Part shown: piece after piece, positions 34,108 through 44,890 of the stretch | How the letters are laid out: every line of letters starts with the position of its first letter | Position numbering within the stretch: the first letter of the stretch is position 1 | Source: Girardinichthys multiradiatus | Taxonomy: Eukaryota; Chordata; Actinopteri; Cyprinodontiformes; Goodeidae | Length of the DNA stretch: 64,000 nucleotides | Direction of reading: 5' to 3' | Assembly: GCF_021462225.1 (NCBI RefSeq) | Contig: NC_061794.1 | Coordinates: 47,230,414 to 47,294,413 of the forward strand | Notes under the pieces: model-generated | Told to the model about the DNA's origin: nothing | The model's database searches: none | Seen by the model: only the letters and a program-made list of their open reading frames with translations | Made by a program: the position numbers and the translations under genes

Positions 34108-35679
34108 TACAGGTCCTTCTCAAAAAATTAGCATATTGTGATAAAGTTCATTATTTTCTATAATGTAATGATGAAAATTTAACATTCATATATTTTAGAT
34201 TCATTGCACACTAACTGAAATATTTCAGGTCTTTTATTGTCTTAATACGGATGATTTTGGCATACAGCTCATGAAAACCCAAAATTCCTATCTCACAAAA
34301 TTAGCATATTTCATCCGACCAATAAAATAAAAGTGTTTTTAATACAAAAAACGTCAACCTTCAAATAATCATGTACAGTTATGCACTCAATACTTGGTCG
34401 GGAATCCTTTTGCAGAAATGACTGCTTCAATGCGGCGTGGCATGGAGGCAATCAGCCTGTGGCACTGCTGAGGTCTTATGGAGGCCCAGGATGCTTCGAT
34501 AGCGGCCTTTAGCTCATCCAGAGTGTTGGGTCTTGAGTCTCTCAACGTTCTCTTCACAATATCGCACAGATTCTCTATGGGGTTCAGGTCAGGAGAGTTG
34601 GCAGGCCAATTGAGCACAGTGATACCATGGTCAGTAAACCATTTACCAGTGGTTTTGGCACTGTGAGCAGGTGCCAGGTCGTGCTGAAAAAGGAAATCTT
34701 AATCTCCATAAAGCTTTTCAGCAGATGGAAGCATGAAGTGCTCCAAAATCTCCTGATAGCTAGCTGCATTGACCCTGCCCTTGATAAAACACAGTGGACC
34801 AACACCAGCAGCTGACACGGCACCCCAGACCATCACTGACTGTGGGTACTTGACACTGGACTTCTGGCATTTTGGCATTTCCTTCTCCCCAGTCTTCCTC
34901 CAGACTCTGGCACCTTGATTTCCGAATGACATGCAGAATTTGCTTTCATCCGAAAAAAGTACTTTGGACCACTGAGCAACAGTCCAGTGCTGCTTCTCTG
35001 TAGCCCAGGTCTGGGGAATGCGGCACCTGTAGCCCATTTCCTGCACACGCCTGTGCACGGTGGCTCTGGATGTTTCTACTCCAGACTCAGTCCACTGCTT
35101 CCGCAGGTCCCCCAAGGTCTGGAATCGGCCCTTCTCCACAATCTTCCTCAGGGTCCGGTCACCTCTTCTCGTTGTGCAGCGTTTTCTGCCACACATTTTC
35201 CTTCCCACAGACTTCCCACTGAGGTGCCTTGATACAGCACTCTGGGAACAGCCTATTCGTTCAGAAATGTCTTTCTGTGTCTTACCCTCTTGCTTGAGGG
35301 TGTCAATAGTGGCCTTCTGGACAGCAGTCAGGTCGGCAGTCTTACCCATGATTGGGGTTTTGAGTGATGAACCAGGCTGGGAGTTTTAAAGGCCTCAGGA
35401 ATCTTTTGCAGGTGTTTAGAGTTAACTCGTTGATTCAGATGATTAGGTTCATAGCTCGTTTAGAGACCCTTTTAATGATATGCTAATTTTGTGAGATAGG
35501 AATTTTGGGTTTTCATGAGCTGTATGCCAAAATCATCTGTATTAAGACAATAAAAGACCTGAAATATTTCAGTTAGTGTGCAATGAATCTAAAATATATG
35601 AATGTTACATTTTCATCATGACATTATGGAAAATAATGAACTTTATCATAATATGCTAATGTTTTGAGAAGGACCTGTA
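34108..35679 (-). mobile_element. Tc1-like transposon, copy 2 (full length)
   Basis: Same family as 14074-15411. TA-bounded (34108-34109 and 35678-35679), with ends CAGGTCCTTCTCAAAA and about 200-bp inverted repeats with internal AAAATTAGCATAT direct repeats. Core 1,568 bp. Inserted next to the L1/Tx1 fragment. Confidence 0.95.
34387..35349 (-). pseudogene. Tc1 transposase with one nonsense codon
   Basis: The frame opens at 35349 (MGKTADLTAVQKATIDTLKQ) and runs 216 codons through both DNA-binding subdomains and the first catalytic Asp (FSDESKF). It then stops at KLYGD, where copy 1 has KLYGDED. The change is a GAA-to-TAA type substitution. After it the same frame continues with FQHDLAPAHS-equivalent residues and SPDLNPIENLCD to the natural stop at 34387. 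A single substitution therefore accounts for loss of the frame. ENLCD in place of ENLWD is a further change next to the catalytic Glu. Confidence 0.9.
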
Positions 35680-36798
35680 AAATATCTCTGCTCCAGAGTA
35701 CAGCCCCAGAGCTAAAAGAACTAAAAAACAAAGACTCCACACCACATTGAACACATTTAAGCCAATTAATATGCAAGAAATATAGAAAATTCAATATCAC
35801 AATCTAATACAAAAATTTACACTGAGCTCGTTTAAGGACGCCATGGTTTTCATCTGCCTCTTTAAATGTTTCCGATTATAAACAAATTCCTCTAAGTGTC
35901 ACGTTGTGGTTTTAGGGTGGACTGAAGCGTAGGCAAGAGCTTGGCAGCAGCATTTTCATCATGATCTTAAGCTTTATTCACAAGTCATGAACAAGCAAAA
36001 CATAGCAGAACTCACTGCAGGTGCAAGGCATGAGCACAATCGAAACGTCTGCGTTGTACTGCAGGAACGTAGCAAACACTGAGCAAAATTAGGTAATGTG
36101 ATCGGAGGAACCAGCAAAGGACAAAGAAACAAAACCAACTAATATACTGAGGGAGAACAAAGGCAGGTAATCAAAGGAACTAAGAACAGGTGAGACAAGG
36201 AGGCAGGAAGGCAGAGGGAGTAGATGAACCTAATAGAACTAACTGAGGAAAAGGACTAAAGACAAGATAATGAGCAGACCCTAAAAGAAACTATAAACCA
36301 AAACTGAAAGAACAAACTGTGAATGAGGCAGAGGAAGCGAGGACAAGAATAAAAGTAAACAATAATAAAAGCTAACCTATAAAGAGGGACTGGAGAATTA
36401 AGATAAAGAGAACCAGACTGGGAGGACTAGGAAACAAGGACCAAATACAGTATAACTGAAGAGTAACAGAAAAAGAAACTAATAAGCAGAAGAGTGCAAA
36501 GGGGAAGAAACAAATACCTAACCACAATTAAAAAACAGAGAAACCAGATGGAGAACTTATTAAAGAACCCAAGGAAAACAGAGAACAATCATAATAATAA
36601 TGACAACAATGACAACAAAGAGAAAACCATACTAAGTCATAAGAAAAACAACAGTAACTAAAGGAGCTACGAACGAGGGGAGAAGAAACAACCAAACACT
36701 CAAAATAACACTGTGGGTGGTGCAGGGGAACGTCTGGTTGATCCAGTAGTTTTGATGGAAAATGGGTGGTCCAAGAGAGGTTATTGCAAGCGTTAGCT
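35680..36798. other. Intergenic, strongly purine-rich on the plus strand
   Basis: 36100-36700 is dominated by A and G with runs like GGAGGCAGGAAGGCAGAGGG. Its vocabulary resembles a common fish dispersed repeat but I cannot name it. No gene. Confidence 0.45.
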
Positions 36799-36881
36799 GC
36801 AGAGGAGGAGACTGTGGTTGCAGAGGAGGAGACTGTGGTTGCAGAGGAGGAGACTGTGGTTGCAGAGGAGGAGACTGTGGT
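36799..36881. repeat. 21-bp tandem repeat, four units
   Basis: GCAGAGGAGGAGACTGTGGT plus T is repeated four times without a difference until the last base. The AEEETVV/TTVSSSA frames over it are by-products. Confidence 0.95.
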
Positions 36882-36904
36882 GGTACTGTTCTGCTTATGT
36901 GTCT

Positions 36905-37300
36905 TATGCCCCTTTTCCATTAGTAATTATTATACTCAACTTAGGTCGGGTTGGTCCTTCACGGTTTGAATACCATGTCAATGTGGCCGGGTCTGTCAAT
37001 AGCAAGGCGGCCCAACAGTCTAAAGTGTAACGAGGTGTGATTTGTTGTGGCAAAAACAGAAAAACAGCTAAGACTGCATGCTTAGTTTATACCTGCAGTG
37101 AGACTCAGAGTTAAAGAAGAGCCAGAGAAGGCTGCGGGCGGCAAGACAAAGCACTCTGGATCAGTACAGGAGAGAGAGGGAAGCCATGTAGCGATATCAA
37201 ACTGAAAGTTACGAGCTAGAGAACATAAGAAGGGAAGCTATTGATACCTAATGCTAGCTTGCTGTTCTATTCATTTACACAATAAGCCTTGCCTACAACG
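36905..37300. repeat. Dispersed repeat, copy C (inverted)
   Basis: Begins TGCCCCTTTTCCATTAGTAA like copy B. The complement of 37200-37300 contains GGCTTATTGTG and GCAAGCTAGCATT as in copies A and B. Confidence 0.5.
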
Positions 37301-37345
37301 ATTTAACGATTAAAGATATTAGTTATTAATATTTTGTGACTAATG

Positions 37346-37387
37346 ACACCGTGTGTCATTATAATGATGACTAATGACACACGGTGT
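37346..37387. repeat. 15-bp perfect inverted repeat
   Basis: ACACCGTGTGTCATT at 37346-37360 is the exact complement of AATGACACACGGTGT at 37373-37387, with a 12-base spacer. Confidence 0.85.
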
Positions 37388-37442
37388 GTTTTTGGCACGG
37401 GTGGGCTAGAACCCGTGGGTTGGAACCACAAGCAAGCATGTA

Positions 37443-38050
37443 CTAAAAGTAGTATGGAAAGAGTAAAAAGTGAGTAGAGCCCAGAGGGTCATCTAATGAT
37501 GATCCTGAGCCTTGATCTTTGGCTGAAGCAGGAGCTTCAGAGGCTGCAGAAGGAGTAAGAGTCTGACCAAGTGAGACTTTAGTTGAAGTCAGTTTTTTAC
37601 TCATGTTTTCTGTGTCCTTTAGATATGGACTGAGTGCAGACAGTGATGTGATTGTACTGTTGTTCAGTGGAAGGTTTTTTAACAGAAATTCTACTGCTTT
37701 TATATATCCTCCTGTGACGCTATTGTAGACAGTCAAGACCCAATACCTTCTTTCCGAGTGTTCTTTGTTTATTTTATAAAAACAGTATTATCCAACACAC
37801 AACCTCTTGTCCAGTGCAAGTCTCTACAATGCACATCTGTTTTCAAGATCTCCGTTGCACTCAGTCCAATAGAGTCTTAGACTTTTGGAGTAGCTCCTTG
37901 ACCACAGCCAACATCTCAACATGCAGTAAATGCACCACTGGATTTTCATGCTGCAGCTTCTTGAGAAATCTCTGGAAGGACATCAGCAGGAAAAAATATA
38001 ATATAATGTCCATCAAGTCATTGACATCACATATTATGTGCCACAACTAC
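37443..38050 (-). pseudogene. Decayed DNA-transposon coding fragment (uncertain)
   Basis: Minus-strand pieces SFQRFLKKLQHENPVVHLLH with EMLAVVKELLQK (near 37870-38000) and AVEFLLKNLPLNNSTITSLS (near 37630-37700) resemble blocks in the central and C-terminal part of fish hAT-like transposase-derived proteins. Frames are short and broken. Assignment is tentative. Confidence 0.35.
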
Positions 38051-38321
38051 ATGTTTCAATTTATTTGACTCAATAATGAACCGATCCATTAAAATAATAG
38101 TACATAATCATACTGTTGATTACTACCACTACTAAAGTATCACTAAATTATTCTACCTTTTAAGATGAGTTAAAAACAGAGTTACATATCATTTGTGATG
38201 GTATCAGAAGTGCCCAACCCATGTGAGGGAAAAACACACATACAAGGCCTGTGATCTCATATTTTACTACAAATCTTCAAGAGCTCAAGTTGGAAATTTG
38301 ATTTTAATGCTGCAGATAAAC

Positions 38322-41300
38322 CCTCCTTGAACCGCCACCTTAACTTGGTGGAGGGGTTTGAGTGCTCAAATGATCCTAGAGGCTATGTTGTCTGGGGCAT
38401 AAATGCCCCTGGTAGGGTCTCCCATGGAAAACAGGCTCTAGGTGACGGGTCAGACAAAGAGCGGTTTGAGAATCCCTCATGACGACTACAGAATCGAGGC
38501 ACGTGACGTCGCCCGGTACGGCGGAGCCGGGGTCCCACCCTGGAGCCAGGCCTGGGGTCGGGACTTGTCGGAGAGCGCCTGGTGGCCGGGTTGCTCCTTG
38601 CGGTACCCGGCCGGGACAAGCCCGAACAAGAGACGCGAGACCATCACCCAGTGGGCCCACCACCTGCAGGGGAACCGTGAGGGACCGGTGCAAAGAGTAT
38701 TGGGCGGCAGACGAAGGTGGAGACCTCAGCGGCCCGATCCCCGGATGCTTAGGCTGGCTCTAGGGATGTGGAATGTCACCTCGCTGGGGGGGAAGGAGCC
38801 TGAGCTGGTGCAGGAGGTCGAGAGATATTGAGCCCACCTCCACGCACAGCGTGGGCTCTGGAACCCATCTCCTCGAGAGGGGCTGGACTCTCTTCTACTC
38901 TGGAGTGGCCCACGGGGAGAGGCGGCGGGCTGGGGTGGGTTTGCTTGTTGCCCCCCAGCTCAGCTGTCTCGTGTTGGGGTTTACCCCAGTGGATGAGAGG
39001 GTCGTATCCCTGCGCCTTGGGGTTGGGGAGAGGTCTCTGACTATCATTTCGGCCTATGGGCCAAGTGGTAGTGCGGTGTACCCGGCCTTCTTGGCGTCCC
39101 TGTCGGGGGTGCTGGATAGTGCCCCTCTCGGGGACTCCATTATTCTGCTGGGGGACTTTAACGCCCACGTGGGAAACGACAATGACACCTGGAGAGGCGT
39201 GATTGGGAGGAATGGCCTCCCCGATCTGAATCCGAGCGGTGTTTTGTTATTGGACTTCTGTGCTAGTCACGGATTGTCCATAACGAACACCATGTTCAAA
39301 CATAAGGGTGTCCATCAGTGCACTTGGCACCAGGACACCCTAGGCAGGAGGTCGATGATCGACTTTGTTGTCGTATCATCAGACCTTCGGCCGCATGTTT
39401 TGGACACTCGAGTGAAGAGAGGGGCTGAGCTGTCCACTGATCATCACCTGGTGGTGAGTTGGATCCACTGGAGGAGGAGAAAGCCGGACAGACTTGGCAG
39501 GCCCAAGCGCATAGTGAGGGTCTGCTGGGAGCGTCTGGCGGACCCATTGGCCAGGGATGTATTCAACTCTCACCTCCGGGAGAGCTTTGACCAGATTCCG
39601 AGGGATGTTGGAGACATAGAGTCCGAATGGACCATGTTCTCCACATCTATTGTCAATGCTGCTGCCCGTAGCTGCGGCCGTAAGGTCTGCGGTGCCTGTC
39701 GCGGCGGCAATCCCCGAACCCGGTGGTGGACACCGGCAGTAAGGGACGCTGTCAAGCTGACGAAGGAGTCCTATCGGCTGTGGTTGGCTTGTGGGACTCC
39801 TGAGGCAGCTGACGGGTACCGTGGGGCCAAGCGTGCCGCGGCCCGGGCGGTGGCATAGGCAAAAGCTCGGGCCTGGGAGGAGTTCGGTGAGGCCATGGAG
39901 AAGGACTACCGGTTGATTCTGTTTGCCAGCGATTCTGGCAAACCGTCCGGCGCCTCAGAAGGGGGAAGCAGCGCTTCGCCAACACTGTTTACAGTGGGGG
40001 TGGGGAGCTGCTGACCTCGACTGGGGACATTATCGGCCGGTGGAAGGAGTACTTCGAGGATCTCCTCAATCCTGCCATCACGCATTCCCTGGTGGAAACA
40101 GAGTCTGGGGACTCGGGGTTGGACTCTTTCATCACCCAGGCTGAAGTCACCGAGGTGGTTAAAAGGCTCCGCGGTGGCAAGGCTTCGGGTTGGATGAGAT
40201 CCGCCCTGAGTACCTCAAGTCTTTGGATGTTGTGGGGCTGTCATGGTTGACACGCCTCTTCAACATTGCGTGGCGGTCGGGGACAGTGCCTCTGGACTGG
40301 CAGACTGGGGTGGTGGTCCCCCTTTATAAGAAGGGTGACCGGAGGGTGTGTTCCAACGACAGGGGGATCACACTCCTCAGCCTCCCTGGTAAGGCCTACG
40401 CCACGGAATTGGAGAGGAGAGTCCGGCCGATAGTCGAACCTCGGCTTCAGGAGGAACAGTGTGGTTTTCGTCCCGGCCGTGGAACACTGGACCAGCTCTA
40501 TACCCTCTACAGGGTACTCGAGGGTTCATGGGAGTTTGCCCAACCGGTCCACATGTGTTTTGTGGACCTGGAGAAAGCATTCGACTGTGTCCCTCGTGAT
40601 GCCTTGTGGGTGGTGCTCCAGGAGTATGGAATCGGTGGCTCTTTACTAGGGGCCATCCGATCTCTGTACAAGCGGAGCAGGAGTTTGGTTCGCATTGCCG
40701 GCACTAAGTCGGACCTGTTCCCAGTGCATGTTGGACTCCGGCAGGGCTGTCCTTTGTCACCGGTCCTGTTCATAACTTTTATGGACAGGATTTCTAGGCG
40801 CCGCCAAGGGCCGGAGGGGGTCTGGTTTGGGGACCAGAGGATTTCGTCTCTTCTTTTTGCAGATGACCTGATCCTGCTGGCCCCATCTAGCCAAGACCTA
40901 CAGCATGCACTGGGGCGGTTCGCAGCCGAGTGTGAAGCGGCTGGGATGAAGATCAGCTCCTCCAAGTCCGAGGCCATGGTTCTCGACCAGAAAAGGGTGG
41001 CTTGTCCTCTTCAGGTTGGAGGGGAGTTCCTGCCTCAAGTGGAGGAGTATCTCGGGGTCTTGTTCACGAGTGAGGGAAGAATGGAGCGGGAGATCAACAG
41101 ACGGATCGGTGCGGCTGCCGCAGTAATGGGGGCGCTGTGCCGGTCCGTTGTGGTGAAGAGAGAGCTGAGCTGAAAAGCTACGCTCTCGATTTACTGGTCG
41201 GTCTACGTTCCTACCCTCACCTATGGCCATGAACTTTGGGTCATGACCGAAAGAACGAGATCCCGGATACAAGCGGCTGAAATGAGCTTCCTCTGTAGGG

Positions 41301-41665
41301 TGGCCGGGCGCTCCCTTAGAGATAGGGTGAGGAGCTCGGCCATCCGGGAGGGGCTTGGAGTAGAGCTGCTGCTTCTCTACATCGAAAGGAGCCAGTTGAG
41401 GTGGCTTGGGCATCTACACCGGATGCCTCCTGGACGCCTTCCTCGGGAGGTGTTCCAGGCATGTCTCACCGGGAGGAGGCCCAGGACACGCTGGAGGGAC
41501 TATATCTCTCGGATGGCCTGGGAACGCCTTGGGCTCCCCCCGGAGGAGCTGGAAGAGGTGTCTGGGGAGAGGGACGTCTGGGCGTCTCTGCTGAGTCTGC
41601 TGCCCCCGCGTCCCGGTCCCGGATAAAGCGGAAGACGACGAGTACAAATACGAGCTGCAGATAAA
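38322..41665 (+). mobile_element. Rex3 LINE (RTE clade), near complete
   Basis: Starts about CCCTCCTTGAACCGCCACCT and ends after the coding region near GGAAGACGACGAGTACAAAT. Two strings that I recall as the standard Rex3 PCR primer sites are present: TGGCAGACTGGGGTGGTGGT at 40298-40317 and the complement of the other at 40742-40762 with one mismatch. GC-rich compared with its surroundings. Plus strand, between zinc-finger genes 3 and 4. Confidence 0.93.
38773..41626 (+). pseudogene. Rex3 endonuclease-reverse transcriptase, disrupted
   Basis: The single polyprotein nicks target DNA and reverse-transcribes the element. The endonuclease is read at 38773-39858: [16 protein letters not shown] near 39148, [13 protein letters not shown] and [14 protein letters not shown] at 39856-39858 interrupts it and a frameshift lies near 39935-40180. 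The reverse transcriptase follows at 40190-41173: CGFRPGRGTLDQL, CFVDLEKAFDCVPRDAL, GLRQGCPLSPVLF and the catalytic FADD at about 40856. A TGA at 41171 interrupts the frame before YVPTLTYGHELWVMTERTRS. The carboxyl domain ends at 41626 (MPPGRLPREVFQ, RTRWRDYISRMAWERLG). All hallmark residues remain, so inactivation looks fairly recent. Confidence 0.92.
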
Positions 41666-42189
41666 AAATAACTCATAAAAATAACAAATTTCATATTAGA
41701 AGATTATTATTTCTGATAATCAATAACATCTGTGTAGATGTCCATCACAACTATCAGTCTTTGATATTCTGGGAATAGCACTGTGGTAGTAATAAATGAC
41801 CAAAACATCAAACAACTCATCCATCCCGGTTCACATGTCCAGCATCCGTGGGAATCTGCTACTCACCGGACGTACCCAGCTCTTCTTTGGCAGATGCAGC
41901 AAACAGAAAATCTCCGTTTTGGAGATCTGTCAACGTCATAATGATTGTCTGAGCAGAAATCCTGTATTTCTGAGCCACATGGATTCAAAAGGTGTAATTT
42001 TCTCCTAGGGGGATGATAAAGTTAATCTTCTCTCTATATTAATAATTGTATAATTGTTTTAGAAGTTTCTGTTCTCATTGACTCGACTGTTTAGGAGGTG
42101 GATCTCCGCGCCATGGAGCTGGTAGCGTTTTATTCATTCACTGTTGTTCATTGGAGGAGAAGATCTCTCCTTTCTCTCTGTCTTTCCTC
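41666..42189. other. Intergenic, no gene seen
   Basis: Nothing recognised. Confidence 0.5.
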
Positions 42190-42340
42190 CATCTTCTCTG
42201 CTTCAGACACTCTTAGGCTCACTAAAAGTCCTCCTCACTGCTCTGAACATCTCTTCATGTTAGGAGCTCCTGGTGACGTCATTCAAGTCAGGAAACTTGA
42301 ATGACGTCACCAGGCGCTAGGATTTAGGGTTCTTTGTGAA
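42190..42340. repeat. Dispersed repeat copy containing a 44-bp CRE palindrome
   Basis: Shares about 70 bases with 1785-1850. It continues into a perfect inverted repeat, 42270-42288 (CTGGTGACGTCATTCAAGT) and 42295-42313 (its exact complement), with a 6-base loop. Each arm contains TGACGTCA. Confidence 0.8.
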
Positions 42341-42989
42341 AATGGGCCCTGGTGGTGATTGAATGAGTCTGTGGTTAAACCCAGAATGGAGTTTTCATTT
42401 GCCTTTGATTCCTGCATAAGAACTGGATCAAACAAAACTGGGAAAGAGTGAAACTGAACTTTAACTGGAAATAATATTTCAATCTGAAGTTAAATTACTG
42501 TTTTTCTTAGGTGCTTTATTTTAATGCTGCTGTGAATATCATGTGTAACTCAATAGCTATGGGTGCTTCAAAGGACTAATCTGCAATAATCTAAACAGAA
42601 ATTATACTGACTGCAACCTAAAAGAAAGAGCTAAACCTCTACAACATGAACCCACTCTGCTTAAGCTTCAATCGCTTTATTGAAAATTTACTTATTAGAA
42701 TAAAAAACACCACAATAAAACTGAACCATTTTTAATGATTTGAAGCCTGTTTATACAGTCTTTCAGATGGAAACCTGGACCAACCTGCTTGAAATCATTT
42801 TTTTGTAAAGTGTCTTAAGATAACATTTGCTTGGATTTGGTGCATCATAAATAAACTGAATTAAAACACAGAGCTTATCACATGAGGAATATACATTTTA
42901 AACAGTGTAAAGTAAAACATTTACAAAAAACCTGTAATTTAGGTTGGAACTCTTCTGTGTTACTTAAACAGTTGCTTTAATATTCTCCT
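42341..42989. other. 3' flank of zinc-finger gene 4
   Basis: No gene. A minus-strand AATAAA at 42676-42681 is a plausible poly(A) signal about 310 bases after the stop. Confidence 0.45.
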
Positions 42990-44371
42990 CTAAGCATTTT
43001 CCCCTCCTGTGTGGATTCTCATATGTCTGTTAAAATGTGACGTTTGGGTAAATGTTTCTCCACAAACAGCGCAGCCAAATGGTTTCTCTCCTGTGTGAAT
43101 TCTGGTGTGTGCGTTTAAATTAGACAGTTGGCGAAACGTCTGCCCACAAACATCACAACCGAAGGGTTTTTCTCCCGTGTGGATTCTCAAGTGTGTTTTT
43201 AAACTTCCTTTCAGGCTAAATTTCTTCCCGCAAGCATAACAACTAAAAGGCTTTTCTCCTGTGTGGATCCTAGCATGTTTTTTTAGGGTTGACTTATCAC
43301 TGAACCTTTGTCCACAAACATCACAACCAAACGGTTTATCACCTGTGTGGATTCTCATGTGTCTGTTCAAACTTGTCTTTTCCCCAAACCTTTGCCCACA
43401 GACATCACAACCTAAAGGTTTGTCTCCTGTGTGGATTCTTACGTGTTTGTTTAAATGGGACTTATCACTAAATCTTTGTTCACAAACATCACAACCAAAC
43501 GGTTTCTCTCCTGTGTGAATTCTGGTGTGAATGTTTAAATGTGACTTCTGGCTGAATCTTCGGCCACAAACATCACAACTGAACGGTTTCTCACCTGAGT
43601 GGATTCTCATGTGAACATTTATATTATTTTTCCAGTTAAAGCTTTTTCCACAGTCATCACAGGTAAAACATTTAACACTTGTTTGGACTTTCCTCAGCGA
43701 CTCAAGATTTTTCTTTTCTCTAACACTTTTCTTGTTAAGCAAACAGCCGACAGACCTTGCTGTTGAGTGACATGCCATGACGTGTCTCTGTTGGGAGCAC
43801 CTGTTAAACTGTTGACCACACTCAGAGCAGCCCAAAGACTTGGTGACAGCATGTCCTCCTGACTCGGCAGCTCTGCTCTCCTTCCAGTCATTCTCACTGT
43901 CCTCAGTTTCAGACCCAGAATCTGAAAGCTGTTTCAGCTGAGAGTCCGGAAGGTTCACATCATCCTCCTCTTCATCATCACTGACATCAGTTTCTGACGA
44001 GTTAGAAGTGTCTCTGTGAGTATTTAGATCTGGGTTCCTGCTGGACTCTGCTCTTCTACAGTCCTCTTCATCAGTTTCTGCTTTCATCTGCTCAGCTGAG
44101 CTGCTATTTGGAAGATATCCATCTTCTGTTTGGTGTTCATGAAGTTGTGAGAACAGAGGTTTATCTTCCTCATCCTCTTTCTTCACAAGAACTATGGTCA
44201 GTGGAAACCTGGTGGGATCCGTCTCCTCCTTCACATTGAGCTGCTCTTCCTCCAGGCTCCAGATTTCCTCCTGTTCCTTCTTGAAGTGAAGAAGCTCTGG
44301 GTCCTGCTGGTCCACACCAAGACTCTGTTCTGCAGGAGCTTCTTCTTTAACCAAAAGGCTCTTCTGAACAT
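42990..44371 (-). CDS. C2H2 zinc-finger protein 4, exon 2 (main coding exon)
   Basis: Fourth and shortest paralog, 474 residues after splicing. The acceptor CTGCAG ends at 44372 and joins exon 1 (55136-55178) in phase 1 as Leu-Asp-Val-Gln. The amino-terminal region is close to that of paralog 1 (LVKEEAPAEQS, NVKEETDPTRFPLT, PLFSQLHEHQTED, NSSETDVSDDEEEDDV), including the Ser/Glu block SDSGSETEDSEN. The first finger (CSECGQQFNRCSQQRHVMAC) has lost one residue before the Cys-Ser and has H-x4-H spacing. Eight canonical fingers follow with varied helices (SQKSHL, SDKSHL, GEKTSL, SDKSTL, SLKGSL, RQLSNL, TQTSHF). Its intron is the longest of the array because it took up a LINE, a P-like element and other repeats. 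Probable DNA-binding regulator. Confidence 0.92.
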
Positions 44372-44454
44372 CTGCAGATGACACAAAGACAACTTCAGTC
44401 AAAAAAACTGAAGAACTCAGCTGTCAGGCTTCAAACCAACATCAGTAAGTAGAA
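44372..44454. other. Intron 1 of zinc-finger gene 4, proximal end
   Basis: The intron spans 44372-55135, about 10.8 kb. Confidence 0.6.
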
Positions 44455-44890
44455 CCTTATTTATAAAGCACCTTCTAAGACACACATCACAAGGTGCTGC
44501 ACAGAAGACATCTAGAAACATTAAACATCAACGCATCCAGATCGTTAATCAGAAGCATCTGTAAAAAGCTGTGTTTAGCTGCTTTTTAAAAGGCTAAACA
44601 GAGTCCATAGACCTCAAATTAAAGAGTCCTGGTGCTGCTGAGAAGGTTCTGTCACCTTTAGGTCTGAGCCTCGTACGTGGCAGAACCAGCAGACCTTGAT
44701 CACAAAACCTTAGGGACCTGGTAGGGACATACAGAAGTTCTGGGATGTGTGCTGGTTCTGGATCATTCAAAGCCCTACAAGAGAGAATCAAGATGTTTAA
44801 GTGTACTCTGGGCTGGCTGCGGAGCCAATGGAGCTACAGGAGCAGCAGCGTTCTGTAGAACCAGCAGAGGATCCAGTGATGGTCTGCTTT
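44455..44890. repeat. Probable dispersed repeat of unknown class
   Basis: Words such as TTATAAAGCACCTTCTAAGA, CAAAGCCCTACAAGAGAGAA and CGGAGCCAATGGAGCTACAG recall repeats widespread in fish genomes. No second copy in this window, so this is recognition only. Confidence 0.3.

Noticed and set aside
36528..36920. Protein with repeated TTVSSSA
   Set aside because: Reading of the 21-bp tandem repeat on the opposite strand; no other coding support.
38376..39168. Minus-strand frames over the Rex3 5' region
   Set aside because: GC-rich sequence gives few stops; the plus-strand endonuclease motifs are clear.
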